From assembly GCA_023159155.1 (NCBI GenBank), contig JAJNNX010000015.1:372001-436000 (forward strand): a DNA stretch of 64,000 bases, given 5' to 3'. How positions within the stretch are numbered: position 1 is the stretch's first letter; each line of letters opens with the position of its first letter. The notes below the pieces were generated by a model, which did not search any database, had not been told where the DNA came from, and worked only from the letters and a program-made list of their open reading frames with translations. The translations under genes and the position numbers were made by a program. This document shows, piece by piece, positions 48,026 through 60,098 of the stretch. The DNA is from Ustulina deusta (taxonomy: Eukaryota; Ascomycota; Sordariomycetes; Xylariales; Xylariaceae).

Positions 48026-49540
48026 TCACTCATCCTCGTCACTCGCTGGCGGAGGCTTCCGCGGCCAGTCGCGCGCAATGTCAATTTGGTCCTTGGGCCA
48101 CCACCACTCGCAGAAAATGAATAGCAAGTAGTCAATGACAACACAAAGGCAAAACAGCTTGCCGGCCCATACGCCGCAGCCGTAGTATCGTTTTAGGCGA
48201 TCGATGAGAGCAAAATTGCGCACTCTTGTTGCACCCCAATGTGAAGCATCGCCGATATCCGCCCCATAGAACTCATCCTCGCTAATATCACCTGATATGC
48301 CTCTGTATACGCGTTCGGTTCGTTTGGCCACATTCGTCCAGGAGTACATAGTCTTCACTTGTTCGTGAAATCTTTCAGTGCGAACTTTATTCGCACGGAG
48401 AGCTGCAATCGCTCTGCCTGTGGCAGCCACAAGGTCGTTCTCTTCAGGCTTTGCGAAGACAGTCATATGTGAAGGTAGTACTTCAGGAATGCCGCCGACG
48501 GCCGTGCAAACCACATATAGACCGCAACTTGCAGCTTCGACTATCACAGTACCGAATGCCTCCGTCAAACTAGGATGAAGATAGATATGACCCCTGACCA
48601 TGATGTCTCGCACATTTTCGTGCCGCACAGATCCCAGCATCTCAACCTTGTCCTGCAGAACATTCTGCTCGATCATTTGTTGCAAATCAATAGCTTTGGG
48701 TCCTGAGCCAGCAATTACGAAGCGGGTATTCGGATGGTTTTCGAGGACACGGGGGATAGCTGCAGTGAGGAGGTCCGTGCCTTTGTTATAGAAAAGGCGG
48801 CTGACTACCACAATGGTGATGGTGTCGTTAGGTCCGAGAGGATGGGCAGGCAAGGGATGTTGAGCGAACGGTAGGCTGCCTGGCTCAGGACGTGGCAATG
48901 GCTTGAAGTCGTCGGAGACGAGAGCATTGGGTATGACAGAAACCATCAAAGGGTCGAGAGCGGCCCTTAGAACGGTATTCTCCTTGCTGTAGGCAAATTC
49001 AGCACTTGAATCTCAATAGAATATCGAGATCCCAAGAAAAAAAAACCCCCCTACTTACCCTGTATGGCTAACGCAAATGACATGGTCAACATCACTCAAT
49101 GTGAATTTAAGCAACTTGTTGGTAAAGATGCTGCCAGCATCGGCGAAGCCAACCAGAGAATGATCGGTGAAGACAGTGCGTAGACCCATAGTTCTGCCAT
49201 GAAGAATAGCCTCTTGACACAAAGTGCTCATGGTGGCGTGACCGTGTACAATCTCTATCCGCTCTCGAATGATGATGTTGCGGAAGAGAGGGAAGAAGGA
49301 GAAGACGGTAGGAAAGGTGGAGGAGCGGTAGATGATGGCAAAGGGAACATGGAAGACTTTGACGCCATTGGTCAAGTATCTGATACCCTTTCGATCCTCA
49401 TAGGCGTGGGTGATAACAATGACCTTGTGGCCTCGGTCGATCAGCTTCGTCGCGAGCTGGTAGATGTGGCTTTCGACTCCTCCGGGCTGAGGGTAGAAGA
49501 AATCGCACACCATGGCGATATTGTACGTTCGACGCGGCAT
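48026..49540 (-). CDS. GPI3: GPI3 / PIG-A: catalytic subunit of phosphatidylinositol N-acetylglucosaminyltransferase
   Basis: Predicted to transfer GlcNAc from UDP-GlcNAc to phosphatidylinositol on the cytosolic face of the ER, the first step of GPI-anchor synthesis. Exons 49540-49059 and 48986-48026 join in phase to 480 residues, the normal family length. Start [20 protein letters not shown] includes the conserved [13 protein letters not shown] motif. The GT-B glycosyltransferase signature is complete: [36 protein letters not shown] and the EX7E motif in [19 protein letters not shown]-terminal membrane helix ([20 protein letters not shown]) anchors it to the ER. The frame is open upstream to 49759 but has no ATG, so 49540 is the start. 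It is divergently transcribed from DBP6. Confidence 0.96.
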
Positions 49541-50205
49541 CGTCAAGCTGGGGCAGACGACAACGCGTGGCAACGGAGGATCTTGTAAACTGTGATCGAG
49601 GGCTGGCGAACGAATACTGCTACTGACTAATCTGTGGAATGGGAAGAATCGGCTTGTTGCGAACGGCGATGGTCGAACTTGGCGGATGGATGTTTCGTGT
49701 TGATAAAAGATGGGCTCGGGGGGTTCAGTTCCAGTTGGCGTTGTGAGGCGTCGAGTCAATTTCTACGGGCGCAACTGCCACGCTTGCGGCCATGTTGCCT
49801 ATGTGGACAGTACGGAATGAGGATCACCTCCCCCCGCCAGGGGCAGAGCGCTATAACATACTTTAGACTAGGAAAGTGTAGATGGGCAATGTGATGCGGA
49901 AGAGGTTGCGGAGGAGGTTGCGACAGCCAAGGGTTTGTCGCGAGCTACCTACATCTATCTAGGTACCCTATCTGGATAAGGTACGTCGATAGAGGGTTGG
50001 TGGGGTAGATCCTCCATCTCCACCCCCAGAGAAGTCCGATAAGATAAGGGGTTGCACTCACAGTAGGTACCTGACCATAACGATAACGAAGGCGGTCAAT
50101 TTTCCGCGATGGCAGAACTTGGTGCTCTTCCTTGTTCATCCTGTAACCAAGTCTGCTGACGGCTTCGTGGTATAATTGTCTGAAACACAAACCCAACCTT
50201 TAGAA
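49541..50205. promoter_or_regulatory. Divergent promoter region between GPI3 and DBP6
   Basis: A 665-bp interval separates the two start codons, so it must contain both promoters and leaders. The sequence shows TACCTA/TAGGTA copies near 49960-49985 and a G-rich stretch at about 49903-49925. No core promoter element is identified with confidence. Confidence 0.6.
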
Positions 50206-52791
50206 ATGTATTCCCGCTATATACCGCCACCCAAGGGAGACTCAAATCAATTGAATACAGAGCCAATTGTTTCTTCCCAGCTACCTCAGACCCCCCCAAA
50301 ATCACAACCGACCTCCTACGCCAGATATGTCCCGCCACCGAAATCAACTCAGTTGACGTCGCTTCAGGTCACAGCTCCGCGACATGTTCGATTTGACGGC
50401 GACGAGGAAGTCTATCGGGAAGAACCGCCTGCCAAAAGGGTTAAAGTAGTGCAAGATGAAGCTGCTATTCAAACTTCTGACCAGGAAACGGCTAAGAAGT
50501 CTAAGAAGAAAAAACGCAAGTCCGTACAATCATATGACCCATTAGATGATGTGGAGGCTATCAATAGTGGTGCGGTCGAGGAAATGAAAGTGCAAACCGG
50601 AGACCAGGGAGACAACGCCAATGGCTTAGAGGATGCCGAAATGCAAGAAACATGGGACGGTCCGGCGTTACAAGCAAGAGAATCACCTCTGCCGACAGAA
50701 CAGCCCACAGTAGATGAAGCTGGCAAACGAAGAGACAAGAAGAAGAAAAAGAAAACCAAGGATAATACAGAGCCGTCAGACCAAATCGAGGATAATATCC
50801 CCCTTCGTCATAAAGCTATCTTGGTGAAGAAAGCAAAGTCTATACAAAGAGCCCTAGAGCCCGAGCGGGATGATGCTGTCATGGATGATGCAGCCCTCAA
50901 AGTTGGCGACGATGCATCCCAGCAAGAGGCTCCCAAGATTGAACTGCATGGACTGGAGCCGATTCCTCAACCAAAGCCGGTGGCATTAGACACAAGTACG
51001 CCTTCGTATGAAACATTGCCACCTTGGTTGGCATTGCCAATTCGAGTCTCCCCGAACGCTTCTGCGCCGTTCACCGACTTTGGTCTAACTCCAGATTTGA
51101 GCATTACTCCTGAAATTGCGGAACGATTAGCCTCGAAGGGTTACAAGCAGGCGTTTGCGATACAAACAGGCGTCATGCCGCTTCTTCTCCCTAGCAACTG
51201 CAAAAAGGCGCAAGGCGATGTACTAGTGTCTGCCGCAACCGGCTCCGGCAAGACGCTTGCTTACACCTTACCGATGATTCGGGACATCAGCCAAAGCAGC
51301 CGGTATATTACCAGGTTACGCGCGTTGGTAGTGGTCCCCACGCGCGAATTAGTGAGGCAGGTGCATCAAGTTTGCGAAGATTGCGCCGGCGTTTTTGCTC
51401 TCGATGGAGCGAAACGGCGCCCTAGAATCGCAATGGCAATGGGAAGCCAGTCATTTGAGCACGAGCAGACTACCCTTATCGAAAGGGAAGAACTATATGA
51501 TCCAGGGGCATACCAGCAGAAGCTGAAGCGCTTAGCTCGTTTAAGTGGACTCGACCAGGATAATGATGGTGATGAAGACTCTGGTTACAATACTGAAGAT
51601 GAGGAGAGGGATGCAATTCGCAGGAGAGAGGACAAGTTGCGAACCTTGCCCGATCATATCATCACATATAAATCTAAAGTGGACATTCTCATTTGCACGC
51701 CTGGGAGACTCGTCGAGCACATCAAATTTACCCCAGGGTTCTGCTTAGATTTTGTCCGGTGGCTTATTGTCGATGAAGCCGACAAGCTACTTGGCCAGAC
51801 CTTTCAGCAGTGGTTAGACATTGTCATTCCCCGACTTCAAATTCATGACCGAATAGGCGCTCGTAACCACAAGCAGTCGAATCTGTCCGATGTGCGGAAG
51901 GTTATTCTCAGTGCTACAATGACCCGTGATCTTGATCAATTGGAAGGGCTCAAGCTTCGCCGACCAAGACTTGTGGTGCTGGAAGGCTCCACGATCCAGG
52001 AACAAGCCACGGATAATGCACATCAGCCAGAGCATGTATTGCCTGGATTGCTTGAGGAAGCCGCCCTCAAAGTTAGCGATCCTAACCTAAAGCCACTGTT
52101 CCTTATCGACTTGCTTCAAAGCCATTATGTCCTAGGTAAAGCCGGTGATGCCGATAGAAATATATCGGATGACGATGAAACTTCTTCATCTGGGTCAGAT
52201 TCGGATTTGGATGTCGAACCTGCTGGGCCGACGGAGCCCACCAGGCTTTTCAAAAATCCCTCGAAAGCCCAGAACATGCCTACTGTATTGATATTCACCA
52301 AGTCCAACGAGACGACGTTGCGTCTGTCGCGCCTACTAGCGTTGCTGGCGCCAACGCTGGAGCCCTTAATCGGCACACTGACCTCAACCACGCCCTACAC
52401 AACCCGCCGTGACACGCTGCGATTCTTCAATGGTGGGAAACTCCGAATTATTGTCGCATCCGACCTTGTGGCCCGTGGCATCGACCTATCTTCGCTCGAC
52501 CACGTCATCAACTATGATATGCCATCAAGCATAGCTTCATACATACACCGAGTTGGGCGGACAGCGCGCGCTGGGAACACGGGCAAAGCTTGGACGCTCT
52601 TCACGAACCCAGAGGCAAGATGGTTCTGGAATGAAGTGGCAAGCGAGAAGGTAGTGCAACGAAGCAAACTTGTCGAACGCATTAGAGTCACAGAAGAGAA
52701 GGAAGAGGCCTTCGATGATAAAGTAGCTGCATACGAGGCAGCCTTGAAAAAGCTTGGCCAGGAAGCTGGACAATCGCGTCGCAAGGATTGA
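50206..52791 (+). CDS. DBP6: DEAD-box ATP-dependent RNA helicase Dbp6-like (60S ribosome biogenesis)
   Basis: Predicted nucleolar helicase needed for early 60S subunit assembly. Intronless, 861 residues from the ATG at 50206 (MYSRYIPPPK, a start typical of Dbp6 orthologues); the ten codons upstream lack an ATG. The first ~270 residues are charged with Lys-rich nuclear/nucleolar signals (KKSKKKKRK and DKKKKKKTK). Helicase motifs in order: Q motif region (GYKQAFAIQTGVMP), I SAATGSGKT, Ia PTREL, Ib TPGR, II DEAD (VDEADKLL), III SAT, then IV to VI with IFTKSNETT, RGIDLSSLDHVINYD and HRVGRTARAG. An acidic insert (about 440-480) and another acidic Ser/Asp stretch (about 645-670) are typical of this subfamily. 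Divergent from GPI3. Confidence 0.94.
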   Translation: MYSRYIPPPKGDSNQLNTEPIVSSQLPQTPPKSQPTSYARYVPPPKSTQLTSLQVTAPRHVRFDGDEEVYREEPPAKRVKVVQDEAAIQTSDQETAKKSKKKKRKSVQSYDPLDDVEAINSGAVEEMKVQTGDQGDNANGLEDAEMQETWDGPALQARESPLPTEQPTVDEAGKRRDKKKKKKTKDNTEPSDQIEDNIPLRHKAILVKKAKSIQRALEPERDDAVMDDAALKVGDDASQQEAPKIELHGLEPIPQPKPVALDTSTPSYETLPPWLALPIRVSPNASAPFTDFGLTPDLSITPEIAERLASKGYKQAFAIQTGVMPLLLPSNCKKAQGDVLVSAATGSGKTLAYTLPMIRDISQSSRYITRLRALVVVPTRELVRQVHQVCEDCAGVFALDGAKRRPRIAMAMGSQSFEHEQTTLIEREELYDPGAYQQKLKRLARLSGLDQDNDGDEDSGYNTEDEERDAIRRREDKLRTLPDHIITYKSKVDILICTPGRLVEHIKFTPGFCLDFVRWLIVDEADKLLGQTFQQWLDIVIPRLQIHDRIGARNHKQSNLSDVRKVILSATMTRDLDQLEGLKLRRPRLVVLEGSTIQEQATDNAHQPEHVLPGLLEEAALKVSDPNLKPLFLIDLLQSHYVLGKAGDADRNISDDDETSSSGSDSDLDVEPAGPTEPTRLFKNPSKAQNMPTVLIFTKSNETTLRLSRLLALLAPTLEPLIGTLTSTTPYTTRRDTLRFFNGGKLRIIVASDLVARGIDLSSLDHVINYDMPSSIASYIHRVGRTARAGNTGKAWTLFTNPEARWFWNEVASEKVVQRSKLVERIRVTEEKEEAFDDKVAAYEAALKKLGQEAGQSRRKD

Positions 52792-53851
52792 AAGGAGTCG
52801 AGGCTGGTGAAGATGAGCAGAGCTGAAGGACAGGGAATTGGCTATTAGAGGCATACAAACGAAAGCCAACAATAAACAACTGTCTATACGCACCATGCTC
52901 TAGCTTGACCTAATATCTATCAGTGTACTCAAATCCGCCGGTTCTACAGCCAGGTTTCCAATGCGAAACTTGGACTTCTCCACATGCTTGAGGGTCTACA
53001 CTACGCGGTATAGGTACGCAGTATGTACAAGGACCTTGATTTGTCCACTATTAACGATACCTACTACATAGCAGCTCCGAGCTCCTGCATAGCCCCCACT
53101 ACATGTAGCTAGTCCTGCTCATTGGGTCTTGAGGTTGACTTGGGGAAAGCATTGATCTATTACAACTTGGAATGTTGGGCATAAGCTAAGTACTTAGGTA
53201 GTAGTCATGCAGTGCTGTAAGGTAGGCTCGCAGTTGCACCGAGGTATACTGCAACTATCGAGTTTTCAGCTGTAGCATGCCTCCCTGGATATTGACAGGA
53301 CAAGCTAACCCTTTTAGGTAGACTATTAGACAGACGAAGAGGCCTCAGGGCTGATCACTTATGTCATTCCATCGCTTGGCAAGAAATTCTCCGCGCCCGT
53401 CCAATCTGTTCAGCGCACTCGCGATGTGAGACAGGCTGCGCTCTTGTTTACAATACCACAACTACCTACTCATTCTGGTCATTCCCTCTTATTACACGCT
53501 TGCCACACACCGTTTGCCGGGTATTCCGTCGGCTCGTCGCGACTGGGGTGGTGCCATCCACTGATCGTATTACCTCATCATCACGGCGGCGGATTCCAGA
53601 GACCCCGAGAACAGCACAATGCGGCGGAGCCTCCCTCTGCCGCATCACCGCCGCCTTTCAATCTGGATTCGATAGCGCTGCTCGCCTCCCTCCTCGCCAA
53701 GCCTTTCTCAACCGCCACACCCCCGCGAGAGCCGAGGAGGGATAGCCCTCTCGTCCTCCCCTCTGCCTGCTGGCCTGTACGATTTTGCGACTTACGACGC
53801 ATTTTCACCGGCACCGTCTCTGCCCCCGTTCTCCCGCCGTATCCTTTTCCC
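52792..53851. other. Intergenic region between DBP6 and DGK1
   Basis: About 1.06 kb. The frame of the next gene is open back to about 53426 but has no ATG before 53852, so this part is most likely leader. The stretch before 53852 is pyrimidine-rich, common in fungal leaders. No other gene is seen. Confidence 0.55.
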
Positions 53852-55072
53852 ATGTCTTCTCGCGCCCGACGGGGAGTTCCCGCAACGCCTCGAGTCATCT
53901 CCCCGAGTCCCACTCCCTCCGACTCCAACGAGCGCTCTCAAGATGGCGGCGATTATTCTGGCCCCGTGACGCGATCCGCTGCTCGGCGCCGCCAGACTGG
54001 CAGCGTGACACCGCAGCTTCCCATCCAAGAGATCCTTGACGAGGAGTCGGACCCGGAGCTCCGGAGAGCCAGGACCCGATCGCGAAGCCCTATAAAAGCA
54101 CGCAAGAAGCAAAGTCTCGCCAGGGCTAAGGCCGAGACTGAGCCTGGCTTGAGCTCGGCAGACGGCCCCGCGATTCCTGCGAATCCTGCGAACGGCGCGA
54201 CGAAGTCGTCTGACGGTCTTTTGGCTCCGCCGTCTCTTGCGACCGTCTCGCCTGGCTCGCCTATTGGGTGGAACTGGCGAGACTTCAGCCGTAGTCCCAG
54301 TCCTCTCGGGCTCATTCCGATTCATCGCCATTTCCAAACCTTGATCCACAAGCACGAGGTTCCTAGGAAGGCCCTGCATGTTTCAATAGGATTTTTTGTG
54401 TACTGGCTTTACGTCACGGGCACGCAGACCTCCTCTGTACCTCCATACCTAATGGCCGCTCTCATACCTATCGCAAGCGTTGACTTTCTGCGTCACAAGT
54501 ACGCCTCATTGAATCGACTTTATGTCAAGTATCTTGGTGCTCTAATGCGCGAGGCAGAATATGCGGGCTGGAATGGCGTCATATTTTACCTTCTGGGAGC
54601 CTGGATAGTCTTGCGTTTCTTCCCAAAAGATGTTTCAGTCGTCGCAGTCATGCTTTTGAGCTGGTGCGACACAGCTGCCAGTACCGTTGGCCGATTGTAT
54701 GGGCGTTACACCCCCAGGATTCGTCGTGGCAAGTCTTTGGCAGGGTCTCTTGCCGCCTTTCTCATGGGAGTTGTGACTGCCGGCTGGTTTTGGGGAATTT
54801 TGGCACCTCGGACTGGCCCCTTTCCTGGAGACGACCAACATCCCTTCATGTTTCGGGGTGTGTTACGATTGCCTACGTTAGTGACAAATATGCTTGGGCT
54901 TGATGAACCCGGCGTCTTGAGGGGGTCGGCTGCAGTCGGCGTTATAAGTTTATGGTCAGGATTGGTAGCAGCTGGAAGCGAAGTAATTGATATGTTCGGC
55001 TGGGATGATAACTTGACGATACCAGTACTCAGCGGCCTGGGCATTTGGGGTTTCTTGAAGCTTTTCGGCTAG
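53852..55072 (+). CDS. DGK1: CTP-dependent diacylglycerol kinase, Dgk1-like
   Basis: Predicted ER/nuclear membrane enzyme that phosphorylates diacylglycerol with CTP to make phosphatidate, opposing lipin in membrane and lipid-droplet balance. Intronless, 406 residues from the ATG at 53852 (MSSRARRGVPATPR). A basic, Ser/Pro-rich N-terminus of about 150 residues precedes the membrane domain. Family features: RKALHVSIGFFVYWLYV, VDFLRHKYASLNRLYVKYLG, NGVIFYLLGAW, LLSWCDTAASTVGRLYG and RRGKSLAGSLAAF, with about six hydrophobic helices. It lacks the larger domain set of dolichol kinase, its nearest relative, so Dgk1 is preferred. The opposite strand is also open over the GC-rich N-terminus, which I regard as a shadow. 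Confidence 0.85.
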   Translation: MSSRARRGVPATPRVISPSPTPSDSNERSQDGGDYSGPVTRSAARRRQTGSVTPQLPIQEILDEESDPELRRARTRSRSPIKARKKQSLARAKAETEPGLSSADGPAIPANPANGATKSSDGLLAPPSLATVSPGSPIGWNWRDFSRSPSPLGLIPIHRHFQTLIHKHEVPRKALHVSIGFFVYWLYVTGTQTSSVPPYLMAALIPIASVDFLRHKYASLNRLYVKYLGALMREAEYAGWNGVIFYLLGAWIVLRFFPKDVSVVAVMLLSWCDTAASTVGRLYGRYTPRIRRGKSLAGSLAAFLMGVVTAGWFWGILAPRTGPFPGDDQHPFMFRGVLRLPTLVTNMLGLDEPGVLRGSAAVGVISLWSGLVAAGSEVIDMFGWDDNLTIPVLSGLGIWGFLKLFG

Positions 55073-58000
55073 AAGGCATGACGGACTAGAATGCGACCAC
55101 TTTCACGAGGCATTAGGTCACTAGGCGATTGGGCCATCAACCAGCATCCGAAGACAATACTAGGTTTCGGGTGTGTCCCTGATAGATGACTCACGGGTTT
55201 TAGACACGGCGACAGATACGGACACATTCAACCACATGACAAACAGATTGCATGTGTTACTGGCCCTAGACCTGGCATAAATTGTCTTTCTTGGAGAAGC
55301 ATAACCAAACCTCCACTCAGAACTCATCCCACTTGGAAAACCCACAATCCTGCAGCAGGTGATATGTGAAGATTCATTGCGCGTTCGTTGAATCGCACCG
55401 GCTTGCCACAAGCGTGGTTAAACGATATTAATACGAATGAACAGAATAATTTCTGTACTTGGAGGGCTACAGCTCGGCGGCCTTTTATGTAGTCGCGAAT
55501 TACACAGCATCGGCGGCCTGTCGTTCTAGCCTGGGCCAAGGACTACAACAGCCGGGACGGATTGCCACTTTCTATAAATGGGAAAGTCAGGAATCCATCT
55601 CCCTGCATACGCATCTCGTCTAAGCATTCTGAACAACAAAAACCTGGGAACACCGGTTGCCGGTTGCATCCGCCACGTCCACCGCAAACCATCCCGGGTT
55701 CTATCTAGGCCGGCTCGGTTCTACCTATCTATTGTCCTATGGGAAGATGCCCCATCATCAAATTCAGTTCACTGCATGCAAGACGGTTATGCCTTCCGAG
55801 GTAATTTGACTTCTATCCGGTCAACATCCTTCCCTTGTGCCGCCACTCCACCTCCCGGGTTTCTCTGGTCATCAGCTCCCCCAGGTTCATCTGCCGTGGC
55901 CCTTGCTTGTAACCCCTATCATAGATCCGTCAGCAATTTATTACTCTGCCTTATGCACAGCGAGCCTCCTATAGAGCTAGGCGTTGCCAAGAAAGTAATA
56001 TTCATTCCGACTAGAACTTCCTAGATTAGATATCTATCGGTCGGGGCTTGGAAAAATACCCGTCCCATTGTCATATGAAGAACGTTCAGCTTTAGGATTC
56101 ATCCTCATCAAATTTTTACATAACGGACTCCTTAGCTACGAGTTTAGAAGAGTTAGAAGGCCACGTACGAAGGACGCCGTTCGTACACTGGCATGAACCT
56201 ACTGCAAATTACCTTAGTCTACTTGTCACGTTATCGAATGGACCCAATTTGCTGGGTTTCTTAATGTGACTCTCCTTTCTTTTGCCGGACTGCAAGTCAT
56301 CCTTCTCCACCGCACCATCCAAGGTGCCCTTTTGCGACACATTGCAGGCGATCTAGACATGGTCAAGATCTGACTTATGCATCGATCTGTTTTTTCGGTG
56401 TAGCTAGGCTGTCCGTTTTGATAGAATACTGGCCACCAGTACACCCCGGGACCCTCCTCTATCCTGAATGGCCATTCCCCGTGCTCTTTCGATGATACTG
56501 TAATTGTCAGCAACCCAAGAAAGCACGCCAACATGGATGGCCATACCCACCACCATCAACACCACGACCCAAGACAAGCAAGCTACCACGAACTAGCGGT
56601 CGAGACGGTCAGTGGCGCCTTACTAAACAAATGGGTACCTTGTCGACCAACAATTGGTGTTGCTCGTTTGCCCTTGGCTGGCTTTGTGCGTGCTCGGAAC
56701 GGCCTGTTTGATATGTTTTTGACTGTTTTGTGATATCAGCGCTACGAAGGACTTCAATTCGGTTCAATGTACCCTGCCACGTCAATATTTTGACACCGGC
56801 CAGTTCTGCTGACCTTGCGAGTCTCCGGCCCAGATGTCCGGCCTGCAGTTCTCCTTGCCTGTGGCCAAATGTGGACTAGACGGGAGGCTTGACGGCCAAT
56901 CAGTTTTGAGCCATCCGAGAAAAAAATTTTGTGAAATATACATAGACACGTCAAAGACGCCGCAGCCAGCGCACCTGTTATCTAATTGCTCGTGGTACCC
57001 ATGCGACTCTAACACGACTATGATACACTCAAGTCGCGAGGCGTCCGGATACCGAGAAAGGCTCTGCTAGGAGAGTACAAGCCCCAAGTCCCTGTGTGAT
57101 AGAGCCTAACACTTCGCGCGTCAGGCTCGCGTACCATGACAAAACACATAATCCCGAATCTCTGGGCGGTTCAGACGAACGCCGCCGTGCAACCCGCGCG
57201 ATAATTCCGTAGGGAATTTCTTGGGTGGTGGGGCCGCCGGCTTACCTCCCCTCAAGACATCGTGACGGGAGGAGGGGGTAAATGAATAATACCTAACTGA
57301 GCGGGGGGGTCAAGGCAGAGTTTATGAACGATGCGATTAATGAGTTTTTTTTTTTCTGTTTTCCTCCCGGCCTGCAGATCTGCACTGGCGCACTTGTCGA
57401 TTTTGGACCAATCAGAAAATTGCCCGGATGGCATTCTTGGAATTTCCACATGTCGAATTCAAGCAGAGCACGATCTGGGATGTACCTTGGAAGTGTCTCT
57501 ATTAGGTAAAAGAGACATTCCCCCTTATCTCGCTCGAGTGCCTGCCTGGGTAATCGACGGGGAATCTGTGCAGAAAACCCAATTCCGAAAAACTAATAAT
57601 CTAGTTGGCTGGCTCCAGGCCTGACAACACATCATGACACCAAGACGCCTAACATCCTGCAACTCTGCCTGACCTGGCCAGTAACCGACGGCTTTGGCAA
57701 TTGGGATACCCATTCTGACGTCTCATGGCTTAATTGCCTCCCTCCTCCTCCCACTCCCATTTTCGACGCACCTCCAACGGGCTCTCGGCCTATTCTGTCA
57801 TAGCACGGGACCTATTGATCCTCACACCCCCCCTCCCTTCCCTTAAGGCGCGGTATAAGAAACCTGCCGCTGCTTTTGCGTCTGCATCTGGGGCTTTTAG
57901 CGTCAGCGCGCTTGTTGCGCATCACCGGGTCCCCTCCACCTTGAACGAGACGCATGAGTGGATGACGCCGAGGCGGTGGAATCCTGATATAGTCGGTATC

Positions 58001-60098
58001 AACCTGACTCCCGGTCCTTTCACCCACCCACCCTCCTTCAAACATCAAACCTTCTAGTGGGTACTTGATGCCATAGCAAATCCCGACATCGCCCATAAGT
58101 CACACCCTCAAGTTAACCAGGTACCACGTGGGAATCCGTTGGAAGTCGCTGCTGTCCTTCTAGGAGGGAAACCTGTCTGTGTTGCTGCTGGTTCAACCTC
58201 GTAGTCCCTCCTCCCCCACCCTCTCGGAAGTACTTTAGGCATATCTAGCTGGGGGAGACTTCTCATAGTCAGCTCGCTTTACCTTTCCCAACAGTTTATC
58301 CACCTTCCCCAGCATACCTCATTCGCCGACCTCCCCATCAGATACCCACCAGAGACTCTGTAGCTGAAATGTCCTCTGTACTTGACATACATGCCGTTGC
58401 CCATATCCGGTTTCCGTATCTAACACACGCCCCGATCGTCGTTTCACGACCCTTGAGTGCTAATGCAGGCTTCCTCCAAGTACACCTATACGCACATTGC
58501 TGATAGTTGTACCCCCCTCCCGCATAGGCAAGTTCTGCCTATATGCCAGGCCCACGAAGAACGCCTAAGGCAGAACATGACGTTGGCCTGTCCGCATGCC
58601 TGTTCACATGGGTCTGTGAACGGCTTGTCGACAAAACAAGCTCATCAAACAGCACAGGCATTGCGCTAGTCATCGCACCTGGTAAGATACGTACATACTT
58701 ACTCAGCAAGGCCGAGTGATGTATAGATACCCCGACCATAACACCACCACCACGGCGGTATGGCTTTGGAATTTTATGTTCCGAGTGGGCTCCTCTAGCA
58801 CGAAGGCAGCGTACAACAGATAGTATTCCCACGTGCAACCCCACAGCCAGAGAGTACTAGGCAGTATCGGGATGAAAGCAATATCGAAGCCGCGCCATGG
58901 GTAGGTACACACCTACTCATATACCTAAACTCTCAGATGAATTACACACACTCACACACACACACACACGCACACACACACACACACATACATACCCCCA
59001 AACGAAAATGCCGTTGCCAAGTAAAGTAGTATATGGAACCTCACGTAGGTACCTATGACAATCCAGGGCATTCCGAACCAAACTGCACCTTTTCGTGGGT
59101 TAGCTCGTGCTCCGTGCTCTGCCATGTTATTCCTTGTTACTATTACTTCCCCCCGGCCACTCCTTGCTCTCCTCTCCTCGGTTATCATATCCTGGGACCC
59201 GAGTACGCGGTACAAGCATCCATGTATGCCTGCGCAAAGATCGGTTTCCCCGTCCCTCGTTTGCCGGTCCGGCTCTCCCCATGACCATGCACGCATGTAT
59301 GTATCATGTACCCTATGATCCTCCTCTTGACTACTTCCTCGTAAACCGTGTATGTGTGTGTGCGTGTGTGTGTGTACCTATCAATTGTATAGTGCTCCTT
59401 TCTCCCTTACAAGTTTTTTCCGCCTCCCCCCCCCCTAATGGACCTACAACGTATCTAATCAAATTTCATCACACGTTGCCTTCTCGCTCCTTGCCTACTC
59501 GGTTCGTACTAGGGAGCAGGGTAGAGAGCAAGCTAACGGACGGTTCTAGAGCACATCAGTATCGGCTCCGTGCTATTTCTGTTACATCCCCCATCTTCAT
59601 CCCATGTCGTTCCTGGATCGGACGAATAGGACGGCGGGAGATGGGATATGTTGTCTTCGAGGTAGGGAGGTAGGTATGGGCATTGACTCTTGCCCTCAGC
59701 GGCATTTCGAGTCGACGGTGTCTGTTGGAAAAAGTATAAAAGGATGAGTTCTCGACGGGTTGAGATGATTTCTTTCTTCTTCCTTCTCCATCACTTTCGT
59801 CTTCATCCCAAGCAACTCAAACCTCCTTGATCTCCCCTCAAAATCGTATCGTGAGAAGCATCTCGGCTTCAGTCTTAGTCAAGTTCCAGTCCAACACGCA
59901 AGACATACATACACATACACACACATACATACGAACACGCAGACACAAAGACTCTAAGTCTTACGCCTCATACACACCTCCTTCCTACCTAGCACATACT
60001 ACTTTACAGTACTAGCATATCCTAGCCCACGCCCGCCCAAACTCAAATCTCCACCTCTTCTGCCTATCTACGCACCAAACACAAACACTATCCCTGAA
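55073..60098. other. Gene-poor interval of about 5 kb with microsatellites
   Basis: No supported gene. Candidates checked include 55578-56024 (148 codons, ATG, no motif) and 56226-56534 on the minus strand (102 codons, ATG at 56534, with a hydrophobic start like a signal peptide but an Arg-rich, unlikely tail). Microsatellites are present at 58946-58992 and about 59349-59374. A C-rich stretch around 57818-57842 and the pyrimidine-rich region before 60099 fit a promoter and leader for the KxDL gene. Confidence 0.5.
58946..58992. repeat. (CA)n microsatellite
   Basis: A CA dinucleotide run of about 45 bases, slightly interrupted, ending in CATACATAC. A complementary GT-rich run occurs about 350 bases further on (about 59349-59374), and another interrupted ACACAT/ACATAC run at about 59905-59945. 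Confidence 0.9.

Noticed and set aside
49541..49759. N-terminal extension of GPI3
   Set aside because: Frame is open but contains no ATG; family members begin near the chosen MPRRTYN start.
55578..56024. 148-codon plus-strand frame with ATG
   Set aside because: No recognisable domain and no codon bias like neighbouring genes; probably chance.
56226..56534. 102-codon minus-strand frame with signal-peptide-like start
   Set aside because: The tail is Arg/Met-rich and unlike a secreted protein; no splice model improves it.
59107..59673. 188-codon plus-strand frame
   Set aside because: Crosses a GT microsatellite, lacks an ATG start and shows no family signature.
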